Positions 8,311 to 16,970 of a DNA stretch of 64,000 nt are shown here, piece by piece; the first letter of the stretch is position 1; each line of letters starts with the position of its first letter. Source of the DNA: VAZQ01 sp045811525 (GTDB taxonomy: Bacteria > Pseudomonadota > Alphaproteobacteria > Rhizobiales > Xanthobacteraceae); assembly GCA_045811525.1 (NCBI GenBank), contig JBJMTV010000021.1, positions 1 through 64,000 of the forward strand, given 5' to 3'. The notes under the pieces were generated by a model. The model saw only the letters and a list, made by a program, of their open reading frames with translations. It was not told the DNA's origin and made no database searches. Both the position numbers and the translations under genes were made by a program.

Positions 8311-10379
8311 GTGCGTCCCGCTATCGACTCGGCGTCGATGTTGGCGGGACCCACACGGATCTGGTGTTGCTCGACACCACCGACGGTGAGTTGCTGGTCG
8401 AGAAGGTCGCGAGCACACCGAACAATCCGGCTATCGGCGTGCTTAATGGCCTTACGCGGCTCATAGCACGCGGTGTGCCTGCGTCCGAGATAGGGTTTTT
8501 CGCCCACGCGACAACGATCACCACGAATGGGCTGCTCGAAATGCGCGGCGCGAAGGTTGGCTTGCTCATCACCAAGGGATTTCGCGCGGTCCAGGAGGTC
8601 CAAACCCAGGCCCGTGATGGCAATCTGTTCGATTATTTCTACGCCAAGCCGGCTCCCATCGGCCCACAGAGTCTGACACGCGAAATTCCTGAACGGGTGG
8701 ATTATTGCGGAACCGTGCTCGTACCGCTCGATCGGGAGGCGGTGCGACAAGCAGGACGCGAGCTTGCGAGAGCCGGCGTCGAGGCCATTGCAGTCTGCTA
8801 CCTGTTCTCGTTCATGAATTCTGCTCGCGAGCAGGAGACGCGGGCACTCCTCCAAGCCGAGTGCCCGGGTCTGCATGTCTCGGTGTCCAGCGAGGTGCTG
8901 CCCCGGATCCGCGAATGGCCCCGCCTCTCGACGACGCTGCTCAATGCGTATCTCGAGCCAGTGATGGTGCACTATATCGCGAGCCTCAATGAGGGGCTCG
9001 ACAAAGCAGGTCTGCGGACCCAGCAACGGTTTCTGATGCAGTCGAATGGGGGCGTCATGCCATTTTCGACGGCGATAGCAGGCGGCCGGACGGTGCATAC
9101 TCTGCTTTCCGGGCCCGCCGCCGGCGCGCAGGCGTGCGCGCACCTCGCCCATGACAAACAATGCGGTCTCGTTACCTTGGACATGGGTGGAACATCGGCG
9201 GACATCGCCTTCATTGAAAGCGGCGCTCCACTCGAAACCAGCGAAAGCCTTATCGCGCGCCGGCAGATCGATGTGCCAGCCCTCGATCTGACGACGATCT
9301 CTGCTGGCGGCGGCTCGATTGCCGCAATCGGGCCCGGTGGGCTCCTGGATGTCGGGCCGCATAGCGCCGGCGCTGATCCCGGTCCGGTTTGCTATGGCCG
9401 CGGTGGGGCGCGTCCTACGGTGACCGACGCCGATCTCGTCTGTGGCTATCTCAACCCAGCTTATTTTCTGGGCGGTGCGCAGAAGCTCGACCTCGATGCG
9501 GCACGAGGTGCACTGCAGGCGTGCATTGCCGACCCGCTCGGCATGAATGTCCTCGACGCGGCAGCGGGCATCAGACGCATTGTCGACATGCGGATGGCCG
9601 ACGCCGTACGGGTGTTTGCTGCCAAGCGGGGGATTGATCTGACGTCTTTCACACTGCTGCCATTCGGCGGTGCGGGTGGAGTGCATGCGGGCGGAGTCGC
9701 CACCGAGCTTGGTATCCGCCGGATTACCGTTCCGCCCTCCCCCGGCGCGTTCTCGGCACTAGGGTTGTTGTGTACTGACGTCGTCCACGACTACGTCCGG
9801 TCAGAGCTGCGCCCGCTCAGCGGGATCAGCGCGGCACATGCCGAGAATGCGTTATGCGAGCTCGAGACACGCGCGCGCGGCGAGCTTGCGGCGGAAGGAT
9901 TGAGCGAAACCGAAACTTTGTTCAGCCGCGCACTCGATCTACGTTACAGCGGCCAAGGCTATGAGCTGCGCATTCCGCTCGACGGATTGTTCATTGACCG
10001 GATCAGGGATGTCACGCTGCATGCGGTGCGCGAGCGCTTCGACAGGCGGCACGCCGAGCTGCATGGGCACGCTGCCAAGGAGCGGCCTGTCGAGCTGGTA
10101 AGCTACCGCTTGCGTCTGCGCGCCAACGTGCCGAAATTCGAACCGCGCGAGCATGCGGCCGCAGCGACGCTGGACCCTGGCGCCGCGGTCAAAGGCACCC
10201 GCAAAGCCTGGTTCGATCGCGGGCTCAGGGATGCGACGGTTTATCAACGAACTCTGCTCGAGGTGGGCAGCGAGCTCACGGGGCCGGCGATTATCGAGCA
10301 ATTCGACGCCACCACCGTCGTTCCGCCGGAGTGGCGCGCCCGCGTGGACGGGTTGCGCAACCTCGTCCTCGAGCAATGA
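8304..10379 (+). CDS. Hydantoinase/oxoprolinase/acetone-carboxylase family A subunit (HyuA-like)
   Basis: 691 residues, typical for the family. The N-terminal phosphate-binding motif YRLGVDVGGTHTDLVLLD (about 6-23) belongs to the ASKHA fold. Further landmarks are SGPAAGAQA, LDMGGTSADIAFI and SAGGGSIAAIGPGG (about 267-340), and LPFGGAGGVHAGGVA (about 452-466). Family members with a B subunit hydrolyse cyclic amides with ATP or carboxylate small ketones. I chose the ATG at 8304 because the Rossmann-like motif starts there; the open frame extends upstream to 8151 but that part overlaps the VOC gene. Its last bases (ATGA) overlap the start of the B-subunit gene, which is broken. Whether the A subunit still functions is uncertain. 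Confidence 0.88.
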   Translation: MLGASRYRLGVDVGGTHTDLVLLDTTDGELLVEKVASTPNNPAIGVLNGLTRLIARGVPASEIGFFAHATTITTNGLLEMRGAKVGLLITKGFRAVQEVQTQARDGNLFDYFYAKPAPIGPQSLTREIPERVDYCGTVLVPLDREAVRQAGRELARAGVEAIAVCYLFSFMNSAREQETRALLQAECPGLHVSVSSEVLPRIREWPRLSTTLLNAYLEPVMVHYIASLNEGLDKAGLRTQQRFLMQSNGGVMPFSTAIAGGRTVHTLLSGPAAGAQACAHLAHDKQCGLVTLDMGGTSADIAFIESGAPLETSESLIARRQIDVPALDLTTISAGGGSIAAIGPGGLLDVGPHSAGADPGPVCYGRGGARPTVTDADLVCGYLNPAYFLGGAQKLDLDAARGALQACIADPLGMNVLDAAAGIRRIVDMRMADAVRVFAAKRGIDLTSFTLLPFGGAGGVHAGGVATELGIRRITVPPSPGAFSALGLLCTDVVHDYVRSELRPLSGISAAHAENALCELETRARGELAAEGLSETETLFSRALDLRYSGQGYELRIPLDGLFIDRIRDVTLHAVRERFDRRHAELHGHAAKERPVELVSYRLRLRANVPKFEPREHAAAATLDPGAAVKGTRKAWFDRGLRDATVYQRTLLEVGSELTGPAIIEQFDATTVVPPEWRARVDGLRNLVLEQ

Positions 10380-12042
10380 CTGTGAATACTGCGGTGAAGC
10401 CCGACCCGATCACCATCCAGGTCTTGCGCAACAAGATCAGCAGCCTGGTTGAGGAGATGCATTATCACTTCTATCGCTCCGGATAGTCCACGATCATACG
10501 CGAATCGCGCGACTTCAGCTGCGTCGTGCTCGACTGTTCCGGGCGCCTGATTGTCGCTCCGCCGATGTTTTTCCATGCGCCGGTGTACCGGCACCTGGTC
10601 GCTCGCATTCTCGAAACACAGACGGACATCAGCGAAGGCGACGTGTTTGTGTCCAATCGCCCCTATGAAGGTGGTTTGCCGCATGTGTCGGACATGGCTT
10701 TCGTTGCACCAATATTCGCGGAAGGGGCGATTGTCGCCTTTGCAGGATCAATCGCCCATAAGCCGGACGTGGGCGGGGCCGTGCCGGGCTCTACCTCAGC
10801 CAATGCCACGGAAATGTACCAGGAAGGCTTGCTTCTGCCGCCGATCAAGATTGTGAGCGCCGGCGTTGCCCAACGCGACATTGAGCGGATCATCCTCGCC
10901 AATTCTCGGCAGCCCGCATTGATGATGGGCGATATCCGTGCTCAGGTCGCCGTCACGCAAATGGGCGCGGCGCGCGTGAAGGAGCTCTGTCAGCGCTTCG
11001 GCACGCATACGGTCACCGGCGCCTTTTCCGCCATCCTGAGCAATGCTGCAGAGGAATTGCGCGCAGCGCTTGGACGGCTGCCCGAAGGGGTCTTTTCCGC
11101 GCAGGGCCTTCTCGACAGCGATGGGGTTGTGATCGAGCAGCCGGTCAAATTGGCGGTCACTGTCGCAATCAGCAAAGCCGTTGCAACATTCGACTTCTCC
11201 AAGAGCGATCTGCAGGCGCGGGGACCCATCAACCTCCGGCCCTCCATGGTCGAAGCGTGTGTGTTCTATTCTTTGATCGGCTGCCTCGGGCCCGATCTTG
11301 CTTTCAATGACGGCATGCGCGACGTGGTCCGCCTGGTTTTGCGCCGCGTACCATCACCAATGCGGAGCCGCCTTGCTCGGTCTCAAACTATCAGATGGTC
11401 AACCTCAAGCTCGTTGATGTCCTCCTGGAGGCGCTTGCTCATTTTCAGCCGCGGCGCGCCATCGCAAACGGAGGATCGTCCAGTGCGCTCACCATCGCCT
11501 GGGCCAGGCCGCGGCCCGGCCAATCCGGGATGCAATACGAGATCATCGGCTCGGCCTATGGTGGCGGCAGCGGGCACGACGGGGCGTCTGGCACCGCGAC
11601 GCATTCGAGCAACCTCCACATCACACCTATCGAAATCTTGGAGTCCGAATTCCCATGCCGCATTGCCCGCTTCGAGCTTATTCCTGACTCCGGCGGCGCC
11701 GGTCAGTGGCGGGGCGGCCTCAGTCTGCTGCGCGAGTACGAGCTGTTGGACGATGCGGCGGTCATCCGCCGTTATGATAAGAGCCGCTTTCCGCCGGAGG
11801 GTTTGAATGGCGGGCAACCGGGCCGCGGCGCACGTTTCGTCATAGGGCTCGGCACTGCGCAGGAGAAAGTTACCCCCGCTTCGGGCCGGTATGAGCTCAA
11901 AGCAGGCGAGCGCTTTCTCTTGGAGAGCGCGGGTGGCGGAGGATTCGGCAATGCACGTGCCCGTAACGCGGCGGCCGTTGCCCTGGATGTCGCTGAAGGC
12001 TATGTCTCGTCGGCTGCGGCAAAACAAACCTATCACAAGTAG
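10376..12042 (+). pseudogene. Hydantoinase/oxoprolinase B subunit (HyuB-like), interrupted by an amber codon and a frameshift
   Basis: Starts in an ATGA overlap with the A subunit and shows clear B-subunit sequence in two frames. Codon 37 is TAG (10484-10486), between HFYRSG and STIIRESRDFSC; relatives usually have Tyr here, so one base change explains it. The first frame then runs to about 11337 (NDGMRDVVRLV). After a run of four T (11337-11340) the reading must shift: adding one T restores FAPRTITNAEPPCSVSNYQM, and the second frame continues to 12042 with YGGGSGHDGASG and a normal C-terminus (ESAGGGGFGNA). Apart from these two lesions the gene is full length. It is either a recent pseudogene or an assembly error at one or both sites. 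Confidence 0.88.
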
Positions 12043-12188
12043 CTGGACGACGATGACAGTGTCGAGCTGCGGAGGCGGCAGCCAGATGATCCATACCAGA
12101 GTGTCTCGCCGCGACGCGCAATGACCTCACAACTACGATGAGTGGCTTTCGGGTCTGCCCGAACGCAATCGCAAGACGGAAGACCTAA

Positions 12189-13160
12189 ATGCCTTTCACC
12201 GTTCGCATGCTGGTCGCTCTCGGCCTTCTCGCCGGGCTCGGCAATGCCGCGTTTGCGCAGGAAGTCTACCCGTCACGCACCGTGAAGATCGTCATTCCTT
12301 CGGCACCCGGCTCGACGACGGACACACTGGCGCGCATGCTGGCGGATCAGCTCAGCCAGAAATGGGGCAAGCCGACGATCGTCGAAAACATCGCTGGTGG
12401 TGCCATGAATATTGGTGCCAGCGCTGTGGCGCGTTCGGCGCCCGATGGATACACGCTTTTTGTGGCGCCGCCCTCGCCATTGTCGTTCAACCATCTTCTG
12501 TACCGCGATCTGGGCTACGAGCCGGCGAAGTTTGTGCCCATTACGCTGCTCGCCAAGATTCCCAACGTACTCGTGGCTCGCAATGAGCTTCCGACGAATA
12601 CCCTCGAAGGGCTCATCCGCTATGGCAAGGCCAATTCGGGAAAGCTGTCCTATGCCTCGCAAGGGGTTGGCTCGACCGCACATCTTTCCGGAGCGCAGCT
12701 CGAGGCGCAGGCGGGTATCAAGATGGTGCACGTTCCCTACCGCGGGGCACAGCCGGCACTGACCGACGTCATTGCCGGCCATGTCGACATGTTCTTCGAT
12801 ACGCTCGCGACCTCGGTGCCGTTGTATCGCGAAAACAAAATCAAGCTGCTGGCGGTTGCGGACTTGCAGCGGGCCAAAGCTATTGCGGAGGTACCGACAT
12901 TCTCGGAGGCGGGTCTTCCCGGCTTTCGATCTATCACATGGTTCGGATTGGTGGCGCCGCCCGCCACCCCTGCGGCGCTCGCCGAAAGGATCAACCGGGA
13001 CGTGGTCGACATCCTTGCGCGCCAGGACGTCAAGCAGTTATTGCAGAATCTATCATTGGACATCGGCGCCACGACGGTTAGCGAAACGCGTAGCTTCTTC
13101 GCGGAGGAAACAGAGCTCTGGGCGAAGGTCATCAAAGAAGCTGACATTCATCCGCAATAG
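12189..13160 (+). CDS. TctC/Bug-family periplasmic receptor of a tripartite tricarboxylate transporter
   Basis: 323 residues. The N-terminal signal peptide is likely cleaved after AAFA (about residue 25). The mature part has the Bug landmarks YPSRTVKIVIPSAPGSTTDT, VARSAPDGYTLFV and MVHVPYRGAQPALTDVIAGHVDMFF. Such receptors bind a carboxylate (often with two water molecules) and deliver it to TctAB. It is the only Bug protein in the window and lies on the same strand as the fused TctAB gene at 1477, ending the same gene group, so the two probably form one transporter. Ligand unknown. Confidence 0.92.
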   Translation: MPFTVRMLVALGLLAGLGNAAFAQEVYPSRTVKIVIPSAPGSTTDTLARMLADQLSQKWGKPTIVENIAGGAMNIGASAVARSAPDGYTLFVAPPSPLSFNHLLYRDLGYEPAKFVPITLLAKIPNVLVARNELPTNTLEGLIRYGKANSGKLSYASQGVGSTAHLSGAQLEAQAGIKMVHVPYRGAQPALTDVIAGHVDMFFDTLATSVPLYRENKIKLLAVADLQRAKAIAEVPTFSEAGLPGFRSITWFGLVAPPATPAALAERINRDVVDILARQDVKQLLQNLSLDIGATTVSETRSFFAEETELWAKVIKEADIHPQ

Positions 13161-13171
13161 CGCGGACGGGC

Positions 13172-14077
13172 TTAGCCCCGCAGCAGTCCCGCGTCGCTAT
13201 AAGCACGCACCGCGCCGGGGTGCAGCGGCACGCCCCCGAATTCAAATGCACAAACGCCGTCGCTTTGAAGCGGCTCAAACAGCTCCCTCAGCCCGAGAAA
13301 CAACGCATTGAGGCGGCCAAGCTCGGCAGTATGGGCCAGAATCGCTGTGACCACCTGGCGTACGACATTGTCCGGTACGCGAGCGTGTGTAACCAGCACA
13401 TTGATCACGACGAGCTGCGGCAGGTCCGCTTCGAGCGCACGAAGCGCCCCTTTGCGCATGACGGTGCGGCGGTAAAACGAGACCGCGGCAAGTAGCGTCT
13501 CGAGCTGCCCCTCATCATAGGGCAGCACGCGCAGGGCCATCCTGGTATCGAGCTCAGTCATGACGGCATTCGGGATCGGGCACTGGAATTGCGCGTCGAC
13601 CTCCCCGGCCATGAGCGCCCGCGCCCCGGCAGCGAAATCAAGGTAAAGCGGGGTGATTTCGGCGAAGCTCATTCCCAAAACGCCCAGGATGACCTGAGCA
13701 TGCTGCACCATGCCGCTGGTCTGCGGGCCCACGGCGATTCGACGGCCGCGCAGGTCGGAGACAGCGCGCAGCCCAGATGTTGCCGGCACGACGAAAAACA
13801 AAGGTCCTGCGTTCATCGGCGACGCCATGCTCAATGCGAGCGGCTCGTTGAACGGGGACTCACCCTTGTAAGCGCGGCCGATCCAATTCGCGGCCATGAA
13901 ACCGAAGTCGATCTCACCCCGATGCAGCCGGTGAGCATTCTCAATGCTGGCCGACCGACATTCCAGCACCTGAATGGGACGAAGTGACGGGTCGCGATCA
14001 AGCACAAGTTTGAGGGCACCGCCTTGGCGGTGAAAGGTGCCGCCGGGTTCGGAGGTGCCGATACGGACTGTCATCAC
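13172..14077 (-). CDS. TAXI-type TRAP transporter solute-binding protein, apparently without signal peptide
   Basis: 301 residues. It begins MMTVRIGTSEPGGTFHRQGG, where mature TAXI proteins have their glycine-rich ligand loop (IGTGGTGGTYY-like). Other family landmarks are ENAHRLHRGEIDFGFMAANW, DLRGRRIAVGPQTSGM and GARALMAGEVDAQF. The mature domain is complete but there is no signal peptide at this start and none apparent upstream. No TRAP membrane subunits (DctM/4TM fusion) lie nearby, so it is an orphan. It converges on the TctC gene with 11 bases between stops. It may act in the cytoplasm, use a more distant start, or be decaying. Confidence 0.8.
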   Translation of the reverse strand: MMTVRIGTSEPGGTFHRQGGALKLVLDRDPSLRPIQVLECRSASIENAHRLHRGEIDFGFMAANWIGRAYKGESPFNEPLALSMASPMNAGPLFFVVPATSGLRAVSDLRGRRIAVGPQTSGMVQHAQVILGVLGMSFAEITPLYLDFAAGARALMAGEVDAQFQCPIPNAVMTELDTRMALRVLPYDEGQLETLLAAVSFYRRTVMRKGALRALEADLPQLVVINVLVTHARVPDNVVRQVVTAILAHTAELGRLNALFLGLRELFEPLQSDGVCAFEFGGVPLHPGAVRAYSDAGLLRG

Positions 14078-14196
14078 AGCAGCGCTGAAACCAATGATGT
14101 CTCAACGCTGATTATACCTAGTACAGCGTATCAAGGCCAACGCGCCGCCGGCTTCGCAGTTCGAGAGTGCGACGCCGGCGTGACGTACTCGTTCGA

Positions 14197-14592
14197 TCAA
14201 CCGATATAAGCCACACGCTGCTGCGCGTGCGCCTCTTGCTCGGTCTTGGGCTGCGCTGGCAGCTGCAGGACGGTCGCTTCCTGGCCTTCACAGAAAAACG
14301 TCAGAAGCACGATCTGGCCGTCCGGAAACTCCAGCGCATCGTGATGCATGTGCGGCTGCTCGCGGTTGATTTGCCGGAATATGGCAGTCTTGTGCCGGGA
14401 AGGAGCAGAGGCGCCATACACCGAGGCTGCCGAGCTGAATGCCAGCTCGGTCCCGGGCAGGACGCACACCGCCGTGGTGGGATCGTCCGCACCGGCAAAC
14501 CCCCGGGTACCCGTCCCGAAGTTGGTTGTCCGAAGTTTATCGCCGACGCTTGCGGGTCGCGATTTGACATGCATCAAGCTGTAATCGCACAT
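14197..14592 (-). CDS. Conserved hypothetical protein, 131 residues
   Basis: Starts MCDYSLMHV at the ATG at 14592, chosen because AAGAGGAG lies seven bases upstream; an in-frame ATG at 14616 lacks such a site. The protein has no signal peptide or membrane segment. It contains VGDKLRTTNFGTGTRGFA, TAVCVLPGTELAF and HHDALEFPDGQIVLL. From memory, similar proteins of unknown function occur in Bradyrhizobium and relatives. No catalytic motif is evident. It stands alone, divergent from the HerA-like ATPase. Confidence 0.75.
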   Translation of the reverse strand: MCDYSLMHVKSRPASVGDKLRTTNFGTGTRGFAGADDPTTAVCVLPGTELAFSSAASVYGASAPSRHKTAIFRQINREQPHMHHDALEFPDGQIVLLTFFCEGQEATVLQLPAQPKTEQEAHAQQRVAYIG

Positions 14593-14937
14593 CGCATTGC
14601 TCCTCTTGCTGGTCATGTGCTCGCATCAACGCGCTCGCGCGGTGAACGGTTCATTCACCCGATGTCGCAGGCGATGCATTCAACTGCTGTCGAATGCCCG
14701 ACATTGTGATCAGGATCTGGTTGTCGCACGTGCGACCACCTCGTGCCTGTGAAGCCGATCAACTGTTCGCAGGCGAACCGGCTGCGCGTCGCATTGGTGA
14801 GAGCCGCCTCGGCTAAACACCAAGAACGCATTTTGAATCATCAATGTAACGGGCTCATTAACCAGTTCGATTCAGGCGGCAATAACCGCGGGCAGCTACA
14901 ACCTCTCGTAGCTGCTCGCAAGGTCGAGGAACCGCAA
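14593..14937. other. Divergent intergenic region with one strong palindrome
   Basis: This 345-base gap lies between the leftward small protein and the rightward HerA-like ATPase. An open frame in phase with the ATPase reaches back to 14743, but it lacks a good start and family-like sequence before 14938. The notable element is the 22-base palindrome at 14719-14740, listed separately. Nothing else stands out. Confidence 0.5.
14719..14740. promoter_or_regulatory. 22-base near-perfect palindrome, candidate operator
   Basis: Ten of eleven base pairs are symmetrical about the centre at 14729/14730; the core is TCGCACGTGCGA and the one mismatch is t/c at arm position eight. It lies between two divergent genes, about 130 bases from one start and 200 from the other, as expected for a dimeric repressor or activator site. 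No adjacent regulator gene exists to pair it with. Confidence 0.4.
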
Positions 14938-16797
14938 ATGTTGAATGCCGATGGTGCGCATCTGCAAAACGACGGCCCAGCCGGTCCGTGCGAGGCGATC
15001 GGGCTTGTGGTGTCGGTGCGAGGGTCACAAGCTACCGTCGGGCTCGCAGCCAACCACCGAAGTACAGCGCGGCCTACGGTAGGCAAGTTCCTCGGTATCC
15101 GCGCTGGCGGCTCGCTCCTGATCGGCGTCATCACCAAGGTGTCGATCGAGAGCTCTTCGTTTGCCAAGGAACATGGGTGCCAATCCAGGGCTGATCTCGA
15201 TCTCGTTGGAGAGGTCAAGCAATCCGCTGTGGCACCTGCCCAGTTTCAGCGTGGGGTCACTGAATACCCGGCCATCGGCGACTCCGTGATCGCCGTCGGC
15301 GCGCGCGAGTTGCGGTTGGTTTTCAACGTGACGAGCGATGCCGTGATCGAGATCGGCCATCTGCAACAGGACAGCAGCATCGGCGCTTACGTCGATGTCG
15401 ACGACATGCTGTGCAAGCATTTCGCCGTGCTCGGCACGACAGGCGTGGGCAAGTCCAGCGCAGTGGTCCTCATGTTGCAGGAAATCCTGCAGACACGGCA
15501 TGATCTGCGGATTTTCGTCCTCGATGCTCACAACGAGTATGGCCAGCTCTTCGGCGACCGCGCGCTCGTCCTTAATCCGCGCAATCTGCGGCTGCCTTTC
15601 TGGATGTTCAACTTCGAGGAGATCGTCGACGTCCTGTTCGGCGCTCGACCAGGTACGGAAGAGGAGGTCGATATCCTTTCCGAGGTCATTCCTCGGGCCA
15701 AGGCGAGCTACAGCCAGTATCGGCCATCAGCCGATCGCTCCATCGTGAAGAGGAGCGACGCGCGCTCGGCCGCTTACTCCGTCGACACGCCGGTGCCCTA
15801 TCGCCTCGCCGATCTGATCGGCCAGCTCGACGAGCGTATGGGAAAACTGGAGAACCGAGCCACCCGCATGATCTATCACCGGCTGATCACGCGCATTGAA
15901 AATCTCGGGAACGATCCTCGCTACTCCTTCATGTTCGACAATGCGAATGTCGGCGGCGACATCATGGCCGACGTGTTGGGCCAGCTGTTTCGGCTACCGG
16001 CGAACGACAAGCCAGTCACTGTCATGCAGCTGGCCGGTTTTCCATCGGAAGTCGTCGATGCAGTGGTGTCGGTCATCTGCCGAATGGCCTTCGACCTCGG
16101 CTTGTGGAGCGAAGGAGCGGCGCCCCTGTTGCTGGTATGCGAGGAAGCGCACCGCTACGCAGCAGCCGACCGGAGCGTAGGTTTTGGGCCGACGCGCAGG
16201 TCGCTTTCCCGTATCGCCAAGGAGGGCCGCAAGCACGGAGTATTTCTTGGCCTGGTCAGCCAGCGGCCAGCTGAGCTCGATGCCACGATCATCTCTCAAT
16301 GCAGCACGCTGTTCGCCATGCGTATGACCAATGATCGAGATCAGGCCATCCTGCGCTCCGCCGTGTCGGACGGCGCTGCCAATCTTTTGGACTTCCTGCC
16401 TTCGCTTGGCACCGGCGAGGTCTTTGCTTTCGGCGAGGGCGTGCCTTTGCCGACCCGCGTGAAGCTCAAACAACTGCCGGCGCAACTGCTCCCGAGGAGC
16501 GACACGCCGAGCAAATCGCGCGAGGAGTTCGCAACCCCAATGGGCGAGGAGTTCATCGCAAAGGTGCTCAAGCGCTGGCGGCGGGCGAGCTCGAGCGAGC
16601 CGGCGAGCACGGACGAGGCGATCCGCGAAGCGCGTCCCCTCGAAGCTGTGGCGTCGGTTGCGGCAGCGGTGCTGCCTGCGTCGCCCGCAGCCGACGCTGG
16701 ACGTCCGAGCTTCCTGCGGCGTGCGCCGAGCGACCGTCTGGACCTCTCCAAAGCGTTCCAGCCATCTCCCGCGGCAGCTCGTCCGCACGATAGCTGA
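14938..16797 (+). CDS. HerA-like (DUF87) P-loop ATPase
   Basis: 619 residues from the ATG at 14938, preceded by AAGGTCGAGGAACC. The N-terminal part is beta-rich (GLVVSVRGSQATVGL), like the HAS-barrel of HerA. Walker A is GTTGVGKSS (about 166-174), followed by FVLDAHNEYGQLF. Walker B is LLLVCEEAHRY (about 397-407), followed by RIAKEGRKHGVFLGLVSQRP and SQCSTLFAMRMTN, all typical of the HerA/FtsK-like translocase group. Archaeal HerA works with NurA nuclease in DNA end processing; here no nuclease neighbour is present. The last roughly 90 residues are Ala/Ser/Pro-rich and probably disordered. Family is firm; the cellular role is unknown. Confidence 0.85.
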   Translation: MLNADGAHLQNDGPAGPCEAIGLVVSVRGSQATVGLAANHRSTARPTVGKFLGIRAGGSLLIGVITKVSIESSSFAKEHGCQSRADLDLVGEVKQSAVAPAQFQRGVTEYPAIGDSVIAVGARELRLVFNVTSDAVIEIGHLQQDSSIGAYVDVDDMLCKHFAVLGTTGVGKSSAVVLMLQEILQTRHDLRIFVLDAHNEYGQLFGDRALVLNPRNLRLPFWMFNFEEIVDVLFGARPGTEEEVDILSEVIPRAKASYSQYRPSADRSIVKRSDARSAAYSVDTPVPYRLADLIGQLDERMGKLENRATRMIYHRLITRIENLGNDPRYSFMFDNANVGGDIMADVLGQLFRLPANDKPVTVMQLAGFPSEVVDAVVSVICRMAFDLGLWSEGAAPLLLVCEEAHRYAAADRSVGFGPTRRSLSRIAKEGRKHGVFLGLVSQRPAELDATIISQCSTLFAMRMTNDRDQAILRSAVSDGAANLLDFLPSLGTGEVFAFGEGVPLPTRVKLKQLPAQLLPRSDTPSKSREEFATPMGEEFIAKVLKRWRRASSSEPASTDEAIREARPLEAVASVAAAVLPASPAADAGRPSFLRRAPSDRLDLSKAFQPSPAAARPHDS

Positions 16798-16970
16798 CGC
16801 GCACGCGTTCCTCAAAAATACCTGCTCGCATTCGGGCGCGAATCTCTAACGTTCATGACAGTCCAGTTCAAACAGCGCGATCCGGCCGCACGCAGTGACG
16901 CGGCCTTGGCCCTACTATAACCATCGCGCCGAATGTCTGTGCGTCGGCGCAAACTTGTGTGAGTGCTGAA

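Noticed and set aside
8307..9686. A 459-codon open frame on the minus strand opposite hydantoinase A
   Set aside because: It lies wholly antisense to a well conserved family gene, has no recognisable domain and Arg/His/Gln-rich composition typical of antisense frames in GC-rich DNA.
10484..10486. TAG in hydantoinase B as a pyrrolysine or programmed readthrough codon
   Set aside because: Pyrrolysine is not expected in alphaproteobacteria, the aligned residue is Tyr, no stem-loop follows, and the gene has a second lesion. A mutation or read error is simpler.
11337..11340. Programmed frameshift in the T run of hydantoinase B
   Set aside because: A four-T run without a slippery heptamer or an evident downstream structure, in a family where frameshifting is not known.
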